Shown: positions 16,434-26,270, counted from the stretch's first letter. The stretch: 64,000 nt of DNA from Chitinophagaceae bacterium UBA1946 (GCA_002336815.1 DDEU01000088.1:113287-177286), one strand, 5' to 3'. Numbers and translations are program-made. The notes: generated by a model from the letters alone, not told the origin.

Positions 16434-19400
16434 TCATTCTACGATATCTACTTTACCTGCATCATGTTTGCCTGAAAGGAAAGTATATACAGCAGGTATC
16501 ACCAGCAATGTTAATAACAATGAGAACAGGATACCGCCTACGATCACAATCCCCAGCGGGATACGGCTGGTAGAACCTGCGCCCAAACTTAAAGCGATGG
16601 GCAATGCACCCAGTGATGTTGCAAGACTCGTCATTAATATCGGCCTCAACCTTTGTGATGCCGCTTCCGTTACCGCTTTAAAACGATCGAGGCCCTGCTC
16701 CCTTTTTTGATTGGCAAATTCAACGATCAATATTCCATTCTTTGTTACAAGGCCGATGAGCATGATCATCCCGATCTCAGAAAATATATTGAGCGTTTGT
16801 CCAAAAATAAAAAGGCTCAGCAATGCACCCGCAAGCGCCAGTGGCACCGTAAGCATAATGATGAAAGGATCTTTAAAGCTTTCAAACTGTGCTGCCAGTA
16901 CGAGGTAGATCAATATCAGGGCCAGCACAAAGGCAAATAAGATATTGGAAGAACTTTCCTGGTAGTCTCTTGAAGGACCTGTTAAGGCAGTTTGATAACT
17001 TTCGTCAAGCAATTTGGCGGAGATGGCCTGCATGGCTTTGATGCCATCGCCTACTGTATTGCCCTCAGAGAGGGAGGCCGAAATGGTGGCACTCTTATAA
17101 CGGTTGTAATGATAGAGTGTTGAAGGGCTGCTGCTTTCTTCCAGTTTTACTACCGCACTCAACGGGATATTTTGCCCCTTGTTATTGCGTACATACAGCT
17201 TCGTTATGTCAACTGGCTGGTTACGATCGCCCCTGTCAACCTGTGCGATCACAGAATACTGGTGACCATCCATGATAAAATAAGCCAGCCTTCCGCCGCT
17301 GAAGGCCGATTGAATGGCGGCCACAACATCCTGCGACGACAAACCGAGGTCTTTGATCTTCATCCTGTCGAGCGTAAGGTCTACTTCAGGCTTATTGAAT
17401 TTAAGATTGGCATCGATATTAGAAAAGGTTTTGTCTTTCCTCGCCTCATCCAAAAATTTCGGAATGATGTCTTTTAATTTATTGATGTCCTGGTTTTGCA
17501 AAACGAACTGTACTGGCAAACTGGCTCTTGAACCTGCACCCACTGCGATGGTTTGTTCCTGTACAGCGAATATCCTGGCGTCATTGAAACGGGCCAGTTT
17601 TTTATTGAGGTCATTGGCGATCTGGTCCTGGGTTCTGTCTCTTTCACCCGGCGGCACCAATGCCAGTCGTGGCTGTGAAGAGTTGATGCTTCCCGCCGGC
17701 GTACGGGCAAATACGAAATCCCTTTCAGGAATGGAATCATAGAGATAATTGGTAATGTTATCTGCAATGCCCTGCATGCGGCTGTAACTGGTGCCTTCCT
17801 GCGCAGTAACGGTGAAGCGTATGCTACTTCTATCTTCCAGCGGTGCAATTTCACTTTGCATCACCCGCATTATCAAAAAGATCATCACTGCACAAACGCC
17901 AATGATCACCCAGGCCAGCCAACGCATTTTTAAAAAGCCATTGAGCAGCCGCTGGTAACCATTTTCCATACCCACAAAAAATGGTTCTGTTTTAATGTAG
18001 AACTTGCTGTGATGCCCGCCTTTCCTGCTAAGCAACACATTCAATACGGGCGTTATGGTAAGTGAAACAAAAGCAGAGATCAATACGGCAGCGGCAAGGG
18101 TAACTCCAAATTCACGGAACAGCCTGCCGATAAATCCTTCCAAAAATATCACCGGTAAAAACACGATCGCCAGTGTGATGGAGGTGGAGATCACCGCAAA
18201 GAATATTTCCTTACTGCCTTCCAGCGCCGCTTTCCGGATATCCATTCCCTGCTCCAGTTTCCTGAAAATATTTTCTGTTACCACGATACCGTCATCTACC
18301 ACCAGGCCTGTTGCCAAAACAATACCCAGCAACGTTAGTATGTTCACCGAAAAACCTGAAACATACATGATGAAGAAAGTGGCAACCAACGAAATGGGAA
18401 TATCTATCAGCGGCCTTATGGCAATGAGCCAGTCACGGAAGAAGAAGAAGATCACCAGTACTACCAATGCAAATGCAATGAGCAGGGTTTCCTTTACTTC
18501 TGAAATGGAGTGACGGATATTGACAGTGTTATCCAGCAGGATATTCATTTCAATATCCGACTTGTTCGATTTCTTGATCGCATCCAGCTTCTTGTAAAAA
18601 TCATCTGCGATCTGTATGTTGTTGGCGCCCGGCTGCGGAATGATCACCAGCCCAACGGCATTTACGCCGTTGTATTTCCAGCTTTGCTCCAGGTTTTCAG
18701 GAGCGATCTCCACCCTCGCCACATCCGATAAACGCACAATGCCTGAACTGTCTTCTCTTAATATCAGGTCACGAAACTGTTTTTCATTCGTAAGCCTGCC
18801 AAGTGTTTTTATAGTGAGTTCTGTATTGTTGCCATAAATTTTGCCCGGTGGCAGATCAATGTTCTCATTATTGAGAGAAGTGCGGATATCAGAAAAGCTC
18901 ACATTAAAAGCATTGAGTTTATCCGGGTCTATCCATATCCGCATGGCATATCTTTTTTGCCCGAAAATATTTACAGAACTAACCTGGTTGATGGTTTGAA
19001 ACTGTTGCTGCAAAACATTTTCGGCATAGTCGCTCAACTCCATCAAGCCCTTGCTGCGGCTCTGCACGGCGAGTATCAAAATAAAATCACTGTTGGCATC
19101 TGCCTTGGTAACTACCGGTGGTGCATCGATATCCTGTGGCAATGAACGGGCGGCCTGGCTCACTTTATCCCTTACATCACTGGCCGCAGTTTCCAGGTCA
19201 ACCGCCAGGTCAAATTCAACGGTGATATTGCTGTTGCCCAGGGTGCTTGAGGAGGTAATGGTTCGGATGCCCGGGATACCATTGATCTGTTTTTCAAGCG
19301 GCTCGGTTACCTGGCTTTCAATAATATCGGGGTTGGCGCCGGTGTAAGAAGTAGATACTGTTACGATCGCCGGGTCAATCGCCGGGTAATCCCGGATAGC

Positions 19401-19496
19401 AAGGAAAGTATATCCCACTACGCCAAACAGGATAATGGCAAGATTGAGTACTGTTGCCATCACCGGACGCTTCAATGATAATTCGGAAATATTCAT
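16434..19496 (-). CDS. RND efflux transporter, AcrB/HAE1-like inner membrane pump
   Basis: Proton-driven multidrug-type exporter of 1,020 residues. The order is TM1 (NLAIILFGVVGYTFLA), periplasmic porter domain, TM2-6, second porter domain and TM8-12. The proton relay is intact: paired Asp in GLVVDDGIVVTENIF (TM4) and Lys in GLVTKNGILIVEF (TM10). These motifs place it with HAE1 (hydrophobic/amphiphilic drug) pumps and not with metal-exporting CusA types. It sits between the MFP and TolC genes. Substrate unknown. Confidence 0.95.
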   Translation of the reverse strand: MNISELSLKRPVMATVLNLAIILFGVVGYTFLAIRDYPAIDPAIVTVSTSYTGANPDIIESQVTEPLEKQINGIPGIRTITSSSTLGNSNITVEFDLAVDLETAASDVRDKVSQAARSLPQDIDAPPVVTKADANSDFILILAVQSRSKGLMELSDYAENVLQQQFQTINQVSSVNIFGQKRYAMRIWIDPDKLNAFNVSFSDIRTSLNNENIDLPPGKIYGNNTELTIKTLGRLTNEKQFRDLILREDSSGIVRLSDVARVEIAPENLEQSWKYNGVNAVGLVIIPQPGANNIQIADDFYKKLDAIKKSNKSDIEMNILLDNTVNIRHSISEVKETLLIAFALVVLVIFFFFRDWLIAIRPLIDIPISLVATFFIMYVSGFSVNILTLLGIVLATGLVVDDGIVVTENIFRKLEQGMDIRKAALEGSKEIFFAVISTSITLAIVFLPVIFLEGFIGRLFREFGVTLAAAVLISAFVSLTITPVLNVLLSRKGGHHSKFYIKTEPFFVGMENGYQRLLNGFLKMRWLAWVIIGVCAVMIFLIMRVMQSEIAPLEDRSSIRFTVTAQEGTSYSRMQGIADNITNYLYDSIPERDFVFARTPAGSINSSQPRLALVPPGERDRTQDQIANDLNKKLARFNDARIFAVQEQTIAVGAGSRASLPVQFVLQNQDINKLKDIIPKFLDEARKDKTFSNIDANLKFNKPEVDLTLDRMKIKDLGLSSQDVVAAIQSAFSGGRLAYFIMDGHQYSVIAQVDRGDRNQPVDITKLYVRNNKGQNIPLSAVVKLEESSSPSTLYHYNRYKSATISASLSEGNTVGDGIKAMQAISAKLLDESYQTALTGPSRDYQESSSNILFAFVLALILIYLVLAAQFESFKDPFIIMLTVPLALAGALLSLFIFGQTLNIFSEIGMIMLIGLVTKNGILIVEFANQKREQGLDRFKAVTEAASQRLRPILMTSLATSLGALPIALSLGAGSTSRIPLGIVIVGGILFSLLLTLLVIPAVYTFLSGKHDAGKVDIVE

Positions 19497-19553
19497 GCGC
19501 TTAAACTATCCTGCTTTTGTTGATCAATGATTTAAAGAAGAGTTCCAAAACCC

Positions 19554-20648
19554 TTAGTTCGAAGTACTGTCTTTTGATTTGTCTGCCTGCAGTTGTGCAT
19601 CCGTTTTTACGCTCCTTACTTTTACAACACTTTTAGGACGCACAAACAACACACCTGATACCACAACAGAATCCCCTGTATTCACTCCTTTTAATATCTC
19701 TACCATATCCGCTTCCCGGATACCCGTTTGCACATTTACGAAATTTGCCTTGCCGCCTTTTACGATCACAAGCTGGTTATTTTTATCATCCGGAATAATA
19801 CTGCTGGCAGGAACTTTTACTGACGATCTTGTTTTGCCTTCGTCTATAAAAACTTTTACAAAGCCTCCCGGGTTAGGTTTTGCGCCGTGCAACAAAGCCC
19901 TCACTTTTAAATTTCTCGTATCTGTATTGGCACCCGGTTCTATTGCCACAATCATAGCCCTTGCCCTGTCGCCATTGGCAGCGTCTGTTTCTATCTCCAC
20001 GATCAAACCACGCTTAACAATATTGCTGTAAATTTCAGGAAGGGTAAAATCGATTTTCACCTGGCTTGTTTGCTGAATGGTGGCCAATACCGTGGCTGGT
20101 GTAACATATGCGCCGGGACTCACCTGCCGCAAGCCAAGCACACCTGAAAAAGGCGCTTTGATAACGGTCTTGTCGATGAGCGTTTGTGTATAAGCCATAT
20201 CGGCTTTTAAACTGTTCACCTGGTTTACGGCAGCATCATAGTCGCTCTGGTTGATGCCATTGATGGAAAGTAATTTATTGTAGCGCTCCGCAGTTTTTTC
20301 TGCCAGGTCAAGTTGCACCCTGCTTTTTGCCAGTTGTGCGGTGAGATCGGCGGCATTGATCCTTGCCAGTACAACACCCTGCTGTACCGCATTGCCTTCC
20401 GGTATATTCAGATACGTAAGTCTGCCGCTTACTTCGGGATGCAGTTCGGTAAATTCATTGGCCACTACGGTACCGTTGGCTTCTATTACGTTGCTTACCT
20501 GCTGTGGTGCGGCGATCATTACGTCTACCAATACCGGACCGGCTGCTTTTGCCTTGTCGCTTTCTTTGGATTTTGATTTACAGGCAGAAAAAAAACATAG
20601 CACACACAATAATAAAAGAGCGGGAAGAATATTGAATTTGAAATACAT
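19554..20648 (-). CDS. RND periplasmic adaptor (MFP/HlyD) lipoprotein
   Basis: Membrane-fusion subunit, 364 residues, first gene of the efflux operon. A lipoprotein signal ends in CFFSAC, so it is anchored by lipidated Cys23. Biotinyl-lipoyl halves flank a coiled coil (GRLTYLNIPEGNAVQQGVVL, helical hairpin at about 105-160, then IKAPFSGVLGLRQVSPGAYV). A beta-barrel domain and membrane-proximal domain follow. A TAnnTTTG element lies at 20,721-20,728, giving a leader of about 68 nt, longer than for most genes here. The leader contains no obvious operator palindrome, and no regulator gene is adjacent. Confidence 0.93.
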   Translation of the reverse strand: MYFKFNILPALLLLCVLCFFSACKSKSKESDKAKAAGPVLVDVMIAAPQQVSNVIEANGTVVANEFTELHPEVSGRLTYLNIPEGNAVQQGVVLARINAADLTAQLAKSRVQLDLAEKTAERYNKLLSINGINQSDYDAAVNQVNSLKADMAYTQTLIDKTVIKAPFSGVLGLRQVSPGAYVTPATVLATIQQTSQVKIDFTLPEIYSNIVKRGLIVEIETDAANGDRARAMIVAIEPGANTDTRNLKVRALLHGAKPNPGGFVKVFIDEGKTRSSVKVPASSIIPDDKNNQLVIVKGGKANFVNVQTGIREADMVEILKGVNTGDSVVVSGVLFVRPKSVVKVRSVKTDAQLQADKSKDSTSN

Positions 20649-20720
20649 GCTGACTATTTTATCACTGGTTGAATGGATGGGATGCTTTTAAAAACATTTC
20701 TTAAGACGATGAACAAAGTG

Positions 20721-20728
20721 CAAAGTTA
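20721..20728 (-). promoter_or_regulatory. -7 promoter element (TAACTTTG) of the efflux operon
   Basis: Exact TAnnTTTG on the minus strand, about 73 bases before the ATG of the adaptor gene at 20,648. Confidence 0.55.
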
Positions 20729-20917
20729 AAACCATCCACACCTACCCGGTTACCGCTTAACCAATGTTTAACCGCTGTTTTAATCTAAGCACAGTTGAAG
20801 ATAAAACATCATGCCACATAAACCTGTTTTGCGGGACTCTGTTTTTAAATATCCGGCAAAAATTCATTCGTACTTAATTCCCCATTTTATCTTTTCTTTG
20901 TGCAAAAATATACACAG

Positions 20918-21433
20918 ATGAGTACATTGGTAGGTATTATTATGGGGAGCGAAAGTGATCTTGAAATAATGAAGGGTGCAGCAGAAATGCTTCGCCAGTT
21001 TGAAGTAGAACCAGAATTAACGATCGTATCGGCACACCGCACGCCGGAAAGACTGAGAGAATATGCCAGTAAGGCAAAAGAACGTGGCTTAAAAGTGATC
21101 ATCGCAGGCGCTGGTGGTGCTGCTCATTTACCCGGTATGGTAGCGGCGCAAACAATTTTGCCCGTGATCGGCGTACCGGTAAAATCGTCCAACTCCATTG
21201 ACGGATGGGACTCTGTATTATCCATCTTACAAATGCCCTATGGGGTACCGGTAGCAACCGTCGCATTGAACGGTGCTAAGAACGCCGGTATACTGGCTGC
21301 GCAGATTTTAGCCTTGCATGATACTTCTATTGCGGGTAAACTGGAAGCTTACAAAGAATACCAGGATGACATCGTGATGGAGAGCGTTAAAAATGTACAG
21401 CGATTTGGATACACCAACGAATTCGATAAATAA
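20918..21433 (+). CDS. purE: N5-carboxyaminoimidazole ribonucleotide mutase
   Basis: Converts N5-CAIR to CAIR, the step after PurK. About 171 residues from the ATG at 20918; a GTG six codons earlier (20,900) is possible but less likely. Family signatures are complete: MGSESDLEIM (phosphate/ribose binding), SAHRTPERL with the catalytic His, AGAGGAAHLPGMVAA, and KSSNSIDGWDSVLSILQMP. Class I (bacterial) PurE. Ends at a strong terminator shared with convergent bshC. Confidence 0.97.
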   Translation: MSTLVGIIMGSESDLEIMKGAAEMLRQFEVEPELTIVSAHRTPERLREYASKAKERGLKVIIAGAGGAAHLPGMVAAQTILPVIGVPVKSSNSIDGWDSVLSILQMPYGVPVATVALNGAKNAGILAAQILALHDTSIAGKLEAYKEYQDDIVMESVKNVQRFGYTNEFDK

Positions 21434-21439
21434 TGTACG

Positions 21440-21472
21440 AAGCGGATGATAAAACATCCGCTTTTATTTTTC
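21440..21472 (+). terminator. Terminator of purE
   Basis: Stem AAGCGGATG (21440-21448) and CATCCGCTT (21455-21463) followed by TTATTTTT. The T tract overlaps the last codons of convergent bshC. Confidence 0.8.
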
Positions 21473-23059
21473 TTCCAGCACCATAAACTCCTGTTCCAGT
21501 GAAAGGGAGTTTTCGTAAATGGCTTGCATAAACCCTCTCCCCGACTTTGCGTAGTACAGCATAAAATTCTCTACCCTTTCCTGCAGGTTGGCATTTGGAA
21601 ACAACTGTTTTTTTAATTGATGCAACTGGCGTTGTGCTGCTTCAAAGTTTTTCTTTTCTGCCCTCAATATTTTCTTTTCAAGGGCTTCAATTTTTTGCAG
21701 GGATTTTTTGTGCAGGTTACCTGTATGCATGGCCAATGTAACATCCACACTGGCCGCCACTTTTTTAAACAGGCTATATACTTCGGCCAGTTGTTTTTTT
21801 TCTTTTTCCAGGTTGAGCTGGCGGCTGCTGTCTCTTTTCACCAGTTCATTCATCAGCTCAAACTCAGGCCTAAAAACAGCTTCAACAGGAAGCTGTAGTT
21901 TACGCATCAATGATTCGCTTTTTGCATCGATCAGTAAAAATGAATTGCGTACTACTAACATAGGATAGGGAACAGCAGCGGCTTCAAACACTTTCTTCAG
22001 CTCCAGCCAGTAGGCGATCTCACCGCCGCCGCCAATAAAAGCGATGTTTGGCAATATCATTTCCTGGAATACCGGGCGAAGTATAACATTGGGACTAAAC
22101 CGTTCCGGGTAAGTTTCCAGTTCCTGCAGCAACGCTTCTTTATTAAATCTTATCCCGGTGTTCAGCACTTCCCATCCATCGTTTACCTGTTCGATCCTTT
22201 CCCTGCTGTCATCTTTTAAATAAAATAAGTTCAATGCCCTGCCGCTGGCCTGCACTTTATATTTAGCAGGAAAAGAAGCAACCGTTTCAGCTACCGCCGT
22301 ATGCGAAAATTGCTCCAGCAATTCTTTTTTGATCACTGCTGCAAAAGCCTGCTTTAATATCCTGCTGTCGGGCAACAATACCAGTAAACCATACTCTGCA
22401 AATAATTCATTCACCAGTTTAAAAGTGGCCTGTTCAATGCTGGCGCCAGGTTGATAACATTGCTTCAGCATGTTTACCAATTCTTCTCCAAAATCATGCA
22501 CCAGTAACTGTCCGCTCACCTGGTCGATCAATTGCAGCAAGGCCTTGTCTACTTTCATTCTTCCCACAGCTCCTTTTTGTGCCGTTTTCCATTCATACTT
22601 AATCCCATCCAGGTAAATATGCCCGAGTTCATCCAGGTCGGCATCTTCACTGCCCATGTAGTAGACGGGAACGAAATTATTTTCCGGTGACTGTTCTTTC
22701 AGGGAAGCTGCCAGTTTTACGGTGTGCAGTATCTTATAAATAAAATACAAATGCCCGGTAAAAATATTGGGCTGGTGTGCAGTGCAAATGGTAAACGTAT
22801 TTTCATTGGCAAGCTGCTGCAGGAAAAGTTGCTGTTTTTCGCTAAGCACAATATCATTGTATTGTTGCTGCAGGGCCTCAACCAGTAAGCGGCGGTCTGT
22901 ATTGAAATGCCTGCGTTGCTCAATGGCTGTTTTAATGGATTCAAAAGAAACAGGGTGTTTGTAAAAAGGGATCAATTCCGGGTTTCCACTTATATAATCT
23001 GAAACAATGGTTGAAAAATATCCGGTGCTGCTGTAAGGTAAATGAGAGGAAACCATCAT
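21464..23059 (-). CDS. bshC: Bacillithiol biosynthesis cysteine-adding enzyme
   Basis: Putative last enzyme of bacillithiol synthesis, joining cysteine to glucosaminyl-malate. The 531 residues match the BshC family. Recognisable parts are 'FTICTAHQPNIFTGHLYFIYKILH' (nucleotide-binding Rossmann core), 'VYYMGSEDADLDELGHIYL', 'RPVFQEMILPNIAFIGGGGEIAYWLELK', and a C-terminal coiled coil ending in RVENFMLYYAKSGR. BshC is widespread in Bacteroidota; bshA and bshB are not in the window. A TAnnTTTG at 23,089-23,096 lies about 30 bases before the ATG. Two adjacent ATGs (23,059 and 23,056) are possible starts. Confidence 0.95.
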   Translation of the reverse strand: MMVSSHLPYSSTGYFSTIVSDYISGNPELIPFYKHPVSFESIKTAIEQRRHFNTDRRLLVEALQQQYNDIVLSEKQQLFLQQLANENTFTICTAHQPNIFTGHLYFIYKILHTVKLAASLKEQSPENNFVPVYYMGSEDADLDELGHIYLDGIKYEWKTAQKGAVGRMKVDKALLQLIDQVSGQLLVHDFGEELVNMLKQCYQPGASIEQATFKLVNELFAEYGLLVLLPDSRILKQAFAAVIKKELLEQFSHTAVAETVASFPAKYKVQASGRALNLFYLKDDSRERIEQVNDGWEVLNTGIRFNKEALLQELETYPERFSPNVILRPVFQEMILPNIAFIGGGGEIAYWLELKKVFEAAAVPYPMLVVRNSFLLIDAKSESLMRKLQLPVEAVFRPEFELMNELVKRDSSRQLNLEKEKKQLAEVYSLFKKVAASVDVTLAMHTGNLHKKSLQKIEALEKKILRAEKKNFEAAQRQLHQLKKQLFPNANLQERVENFMLYYAKSGRGFMQAIYENSLSLEQEFMVLEEK

Positions 23060-23088
23060 TGGCTGGTTGTTTAAATCAGTTTGTAAAA

Positions 23089-23096
23089 CAAACTTA
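23089..23096 (-). promoter_or_regulatory. -7 promoter element (TAAGTTTG) of bshC
   Basis: Exact TAnnTTTG on the minus strand; predicted leader about 25 nt. Confidence 0.6.
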
Positions 23097-23287
23097 CATC
23101 AATCCCTAAAATTAAACTACGATAGTTGGTTTAAACCGCCGTAAAGCCACAAAGCTTTCCCTAAATAGCAACTGCCCGGGTTGATGTGAGTTGGTTCCAA
23201 CACAAACGGGTGTTATATAACTGAGCGCATGTTAAAAACAGGGTACTTTTAAAAACGAATGCGCTTGCTGCACTTTACAAAATAAGA

Positions 23288-23335
23288 GAAATAAACCTGT
23301 ACCATTCTTCAAACCAAATCAAACAGGTTTATTTC
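23288..23335 (-). terminator. Perfect 13-bp inverted repeat, possible terminator
   Basis: GAAATAAACCTGT (23288-23300) pairs exactly with ACAGGTTTATTTC (23323-23335) around a 22-nt loop, 33 nt beyond the stop of the MoxR-like gene. The T tract is poor (TCTTATTTTG), so it may be a terminator or an RNA-stability stem. The rest of the 308-bp gap between bshC and this gene shows no ORF or RNA that I recognise. Confidence 0.4.
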
Positions 23336-23367
23336 CCGAATACACTTATTCTATCACTATAAAATCG

Positions 23368-24894
23368 TCAGTTAAAATCGCTTTCATTGAAATCATCATC
23401 CGTAAAAGATTGCGAACCGATATTGAGCATGCTGCCCATCAGGTCTTTAAATTCTATTTTACCATCCAGTACTTTTTTACTGATCAGCGAATGGGCGGCC
23501 AGTCCATGCAACACAAATTCCATCAGCAGTGCATTTTCTTTTTCATCCGCTGTTTTAAAATGTTTTTTTACCAGTGCATGCAGACCATCTACTTTGTAGA
23601 GCAACTGTATCTTATCAGCATCCTTTGTTTCAAAAAAATTGCTGATCTGGTTGCCGCTGTCAAACCATTTGGTGATAGACTTATAAGGATTCTCATCTGC
23701 CCCAGCCTCTCTTCCTCTTTTCTTTTTCAGTGTATCGGGGTTGGGAAAATATTGACTGAACATGGTACGAATGGATTTTTCTAGCAGGTTAAAAGCAACC
23801 TGGTAAGGACCTTCCTGCTCTCCTTCGTACACGAGTTCTATCTTACCGGTAATGGAGGGAATGATACCCACGAGATCACTGATCCAAACCTGTGTAGCAG
23901 TTTCATTGTTCATGATGGAACGGCGCTCTGCAGCGCTCACCGCATTCTCATACGCTGCAATGGTAAGCCTTGCACTCACACCGCTTTTTTTGTCAACAAA
24001 TTCGCTGCCCCTTGCCTCAAATGCCACCTGCTCGATCAATCTTTTTACAAGGTCGCTGATGGACACCCGCTGTAGCTGTTCCTCGTAAATATTTGCTTCC
24101 TGTTCGGTAATGGCCAGCGAGATTTCGATGGCTTTTGGATAATGCGTTAATATCTGGCTTTCGATCCTGTCTTTCAGCGGCGTTACGATGCTGCCACGGT
24201 TGGTATAATCTTCCGGGTTGGCGGTGAACACAAACATAACGTCTAAGGGTAGCCGCAATTTAAAACCCCGGATCTGCAGGTCTCCTTCTTCCAGGATATT
24301 GAATAAAGAAACCTGTATCCTTGCCTGCAGGTCGGGCAATTCATTGATCACGAAAATACAACGGTTGCTTCTTGGGATAATGCCGTAGTGCAGCACACGC
24401 TCATCTGCAAAACTCAGTTTTAAGTTGGCCGCTTTAATAGGATCAATATCGCCGATAAGATCGGCCACACTTACATCGGGTGTTGCCAGCTTTTCGCCAT
24501 AGCGCTGGCTGCGGTGCATCCAGTCAATCGGCGTGTCATCGCCTTGCTGCTCAATCAGGTCAATGGAATAACGGGAAATCGGCTGCAGCGGATCATCATT
24601 GATCTCACTGCCCTGCACAACAGGAATGTATTCATCCAGCAAGCCCGTCATCTGCCTGGCCATTCTCGTTTTTGCCTGTCCACGCAAACCTAAAAATAAA
24701 ATATTATGCCGTGAAAGCAGGGCCCGTTCTGTATCTGGTATCACTGAATCTTCATAGCCCAATATACCGGGAAAAGGATTTTCTTTTGCTTTGATCTTTT
24801 TGATCAGGTTGTCTCTTATCTCGTCTTTGATGGATTTTGAAACGTACCCGCTTTTCTTTAGTTCACCGAGTGTTTTGATTTTACTATTATTCAT
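23368..24894 (-). CDS. MoxR/Mg-chelatase-like AAA+ ATPase
   Basis: A 508-residue AAA+ protein of the ChlI/MoxR clade. Such ATPases act as chaperones together with a VWA protein, and a VWA gene sits directly upstream here. Walker A is GLRGQAKT (69-76). The Walker B position reads FVINEL (181-186), with Asn184 in place of the usual Asp. The arginine-finger/sensor region follows (FTANPEDYTNRG, then PLKDRIESQILTHYP). The C-terminal 130 residues (from EKSIRTMFSQYFP) are family specific. I recall related Bacteroidota proteins carrying the same NE, so this may be a family trait. Client protein unknown. Confidence 0.85.
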   Translation of the reverse strand: MNNSKIKTLGELKKSGYVSKSIKDEIRDNLIKKIKAKENPFPGILGYEDSVIPDTERALLSRHNILFLGLRGQAKTRMARQMTGLLDEYIPVVQGSEINDDPLQPISRYSIDLIEQQGDDTPIDWMHRSQRYGEKLATPDVSVADLIGDIDPIKAANLKLSFADERVLHYGIIPRSNRCIFVINELPDLQARIQVSLFNILEEGDLQIRGFKLRLPLDVMFVFTANPEDYTNRGSIVTPLKDRIESQILTHYPKAIEISLAITEQEANIYEEQLQRVSISDLVKRLIEQVAFEARGSEFVDKKSGVSARLTIAAYENAVSAAERRSIMNNETATQVWISDLVGIIPSITGKIELVYEGEQEGPYQVAFNLLEKSIRTMFSQYFPNPDTLKKKRGREAGADENPYKSITKWFDSGNQISNFFETKDADKIQLLYKVDGLHALVKKHFKTADEKENALLMEFVLHGLAAHSLISKKVLDGKIEFKDLMGSMLNIGSQSFTDDDFNESDFN

Positions 24895-25000
24895 TTTTTA
24901 TTTTTATGTAGCGAGCTATTGAACAATATTGAGCATCATTGTGTCACTCACTTGTACTGATTCTTGTTATTCCTCTTTTCCCAAAGCCCCGTTTTTCACG

Positions 25001-25077
25001 CAAAGAAGCGAAGATGAAAATCAAAAGACCCAAAGAAAAGTAATGAATTACTAAATCCTAAATCCTTCGCATCTTTG
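25001..25077. repeat. Low-complexity inverted repeat between VWA and MoxR-like genes
   Basis: CAAAGAAGCGAAG (25001-25013) is complementary, with one mismatch, to CTTCGCATCTTTG (25065-25077). The loop is A-rich. Same class as the other self-complementary simple intergenic sequences in the window. Confidence 0.5.
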
Positions 25078-25087
25078 ATACCTTCCC

Positions 25088-26185
25088 TCAATAAACCGTT
25101 TTCCTTCTGCCGCTTTCAAAATCTTTGAATATAAAGGCACCCAGTTTATCCAGTGATGCAAAGAAAGCTTTCCCGTTATTGGTTTCGGTAAACTCCTGCA
25201 CAAACTTTTGCAGATACGGGTCGCTGGCGATCATAAAAGTGGTGATGGGGATCTTCAATTTTTTACACTGCGTTGCCAGGCTCATGCAGCGGTTCAATAT
25301 CTTCCGGTCTACCCCAAAACTGTTTTTATAATACCTTGCGCCTACTTTTAAACAGGTAGGCTTGCCATCGGTGATCATGAAAATTTGCTTGTTGGGATTG
25401 CGTCTTCTCCGAAGGATATCCATCGCCAGTTCAAGCCCTGCCACGGTGTTGGTGTGATAAGGCCCAACCTGTAAATAAGGAAGGTCTTTTACTTCGATCG
25501 TCCAGGCATCATTGCCAAACACCACGATGTCCAGTGTATCTTTCGGGTATTTTGTTTTGATCAGTTCGCTCAATGCCATGGCTACTTTTTTTGCCGGCGT
25601 AATCCTGTCTTCGCCATACAATATCATGGAGTGAGAAATATCGATCATAAGCACCGTAGAGGTCTGTGCTTTAAAATCCGTTTCCCTGATCTCCAGGTCA
25701 TCTTCATGCAGGCGAAAACTTTCAGCGCCATGGTTGATCTGTGCATTGCGGATAGAGGCGGTGAAATCGATCTGCTCCAACGTATCGCCAAACTGGAAGG
25801 GCCTTGTTTCAGGATTGATCTCATCTCCACCGCCGGGTTTGAAGGTATGATGATTGCCTTGTTTTGACTTTTTTAGTTTGCCAAAGATCTCTTCGAGGCT
25901 TTTCTTCCGGATGCCCTGTTCTGTTTTAGGAGTGATCTTTATTTCGCCGTTCTGTTTATTCTCATCAATGTATCCTTTCGCTTTCAGGTCTTCCAAAAAA
26001 TCGCCCATACCATACTCATCATTGGTGAGCTTGTATTCTTTATCCAGTTCGTTCATCCACTGCATGGCTTCGCCTACATCGCCATTGGTGTAGGTAAGCA
26101 ATTGCATGAAAAGGTCGAGCAGTTGTTCAAACTTGCTTTTGCCTCCTTCATTGGGATCGTATTTGGAAAAATGATAACCTTTCAT
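25088..26185 (-). CDS. VWA-domain protein (CoxE/VWA-like), partner of MoxR-type ATPase
   Basis: About 365 residues from the ATG at 26185; nine more codons upstream are open but less likely (MKGYHFSKYDPNEGG is the natural beginning). The N-terminal half is helical and charged. From residue about 170 there is a von Willebrand A domain with an intact metal-ion-dependent adhesion site: DISHSM at 182-187, a Thr in NTVAGLELA, and Asp in MITDGKPT. MoxR ATPase/VWA pairs are thought to assemble or activate metalloenzymes or membrane complexes. Transcribed just before the ATPase gene (193-nt gap with an inverted repeat). Cytoplasmic, since no signal peptide is visible. Confidence 0.88.
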   Translation of the reverse strand: MKGYHFSKYDPNEGGKSKFEQLLDLFMQLLTYTNGDVGEAMQWMNELDKEYKLTNDEYGMGDFLEDLKAKGYIDENKQNGEIKITPKTEQGIRKKSLEEIFGKLKKSKQGNHHTFKPGGGDEINPETRPFQFGDTLEQIDFTASIRNAQINHGAESFRLHEDDLEIRETDFKAQTSTVLMIDISHSMILYGEDRITPAKKVAMALSELIKTKYPKDTLDIVVFGNDAWTIEVKDLPYLQVGPYHTNTVAGLELAMDILRRRRNPNKQIFMITDGKPTCLKVGARYYKNSFGVDRKILNRCMSLATQCKKLKIPITTFMIASDPYLQKFVQEFTETNNGKAFFASLDKLGAFIFKDFESGRRKTVY

Positions 26186-26270
26186 AGTTGTTGACTTGAA
26201 TACGGCCTGCACCCGTGTTCCTGCAATTTATGTAAACATTCAAATCCGTCAATGGGTTCGGTTGTTAAAT

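Noticed and set aside
18055..18513. 152-codon open frame antisense to the RND pump
   Set aside because: Mirror of a conserved membrane protein; low complexity (Ser/Thr/Ile/Lys) typical of an antisense shadow.
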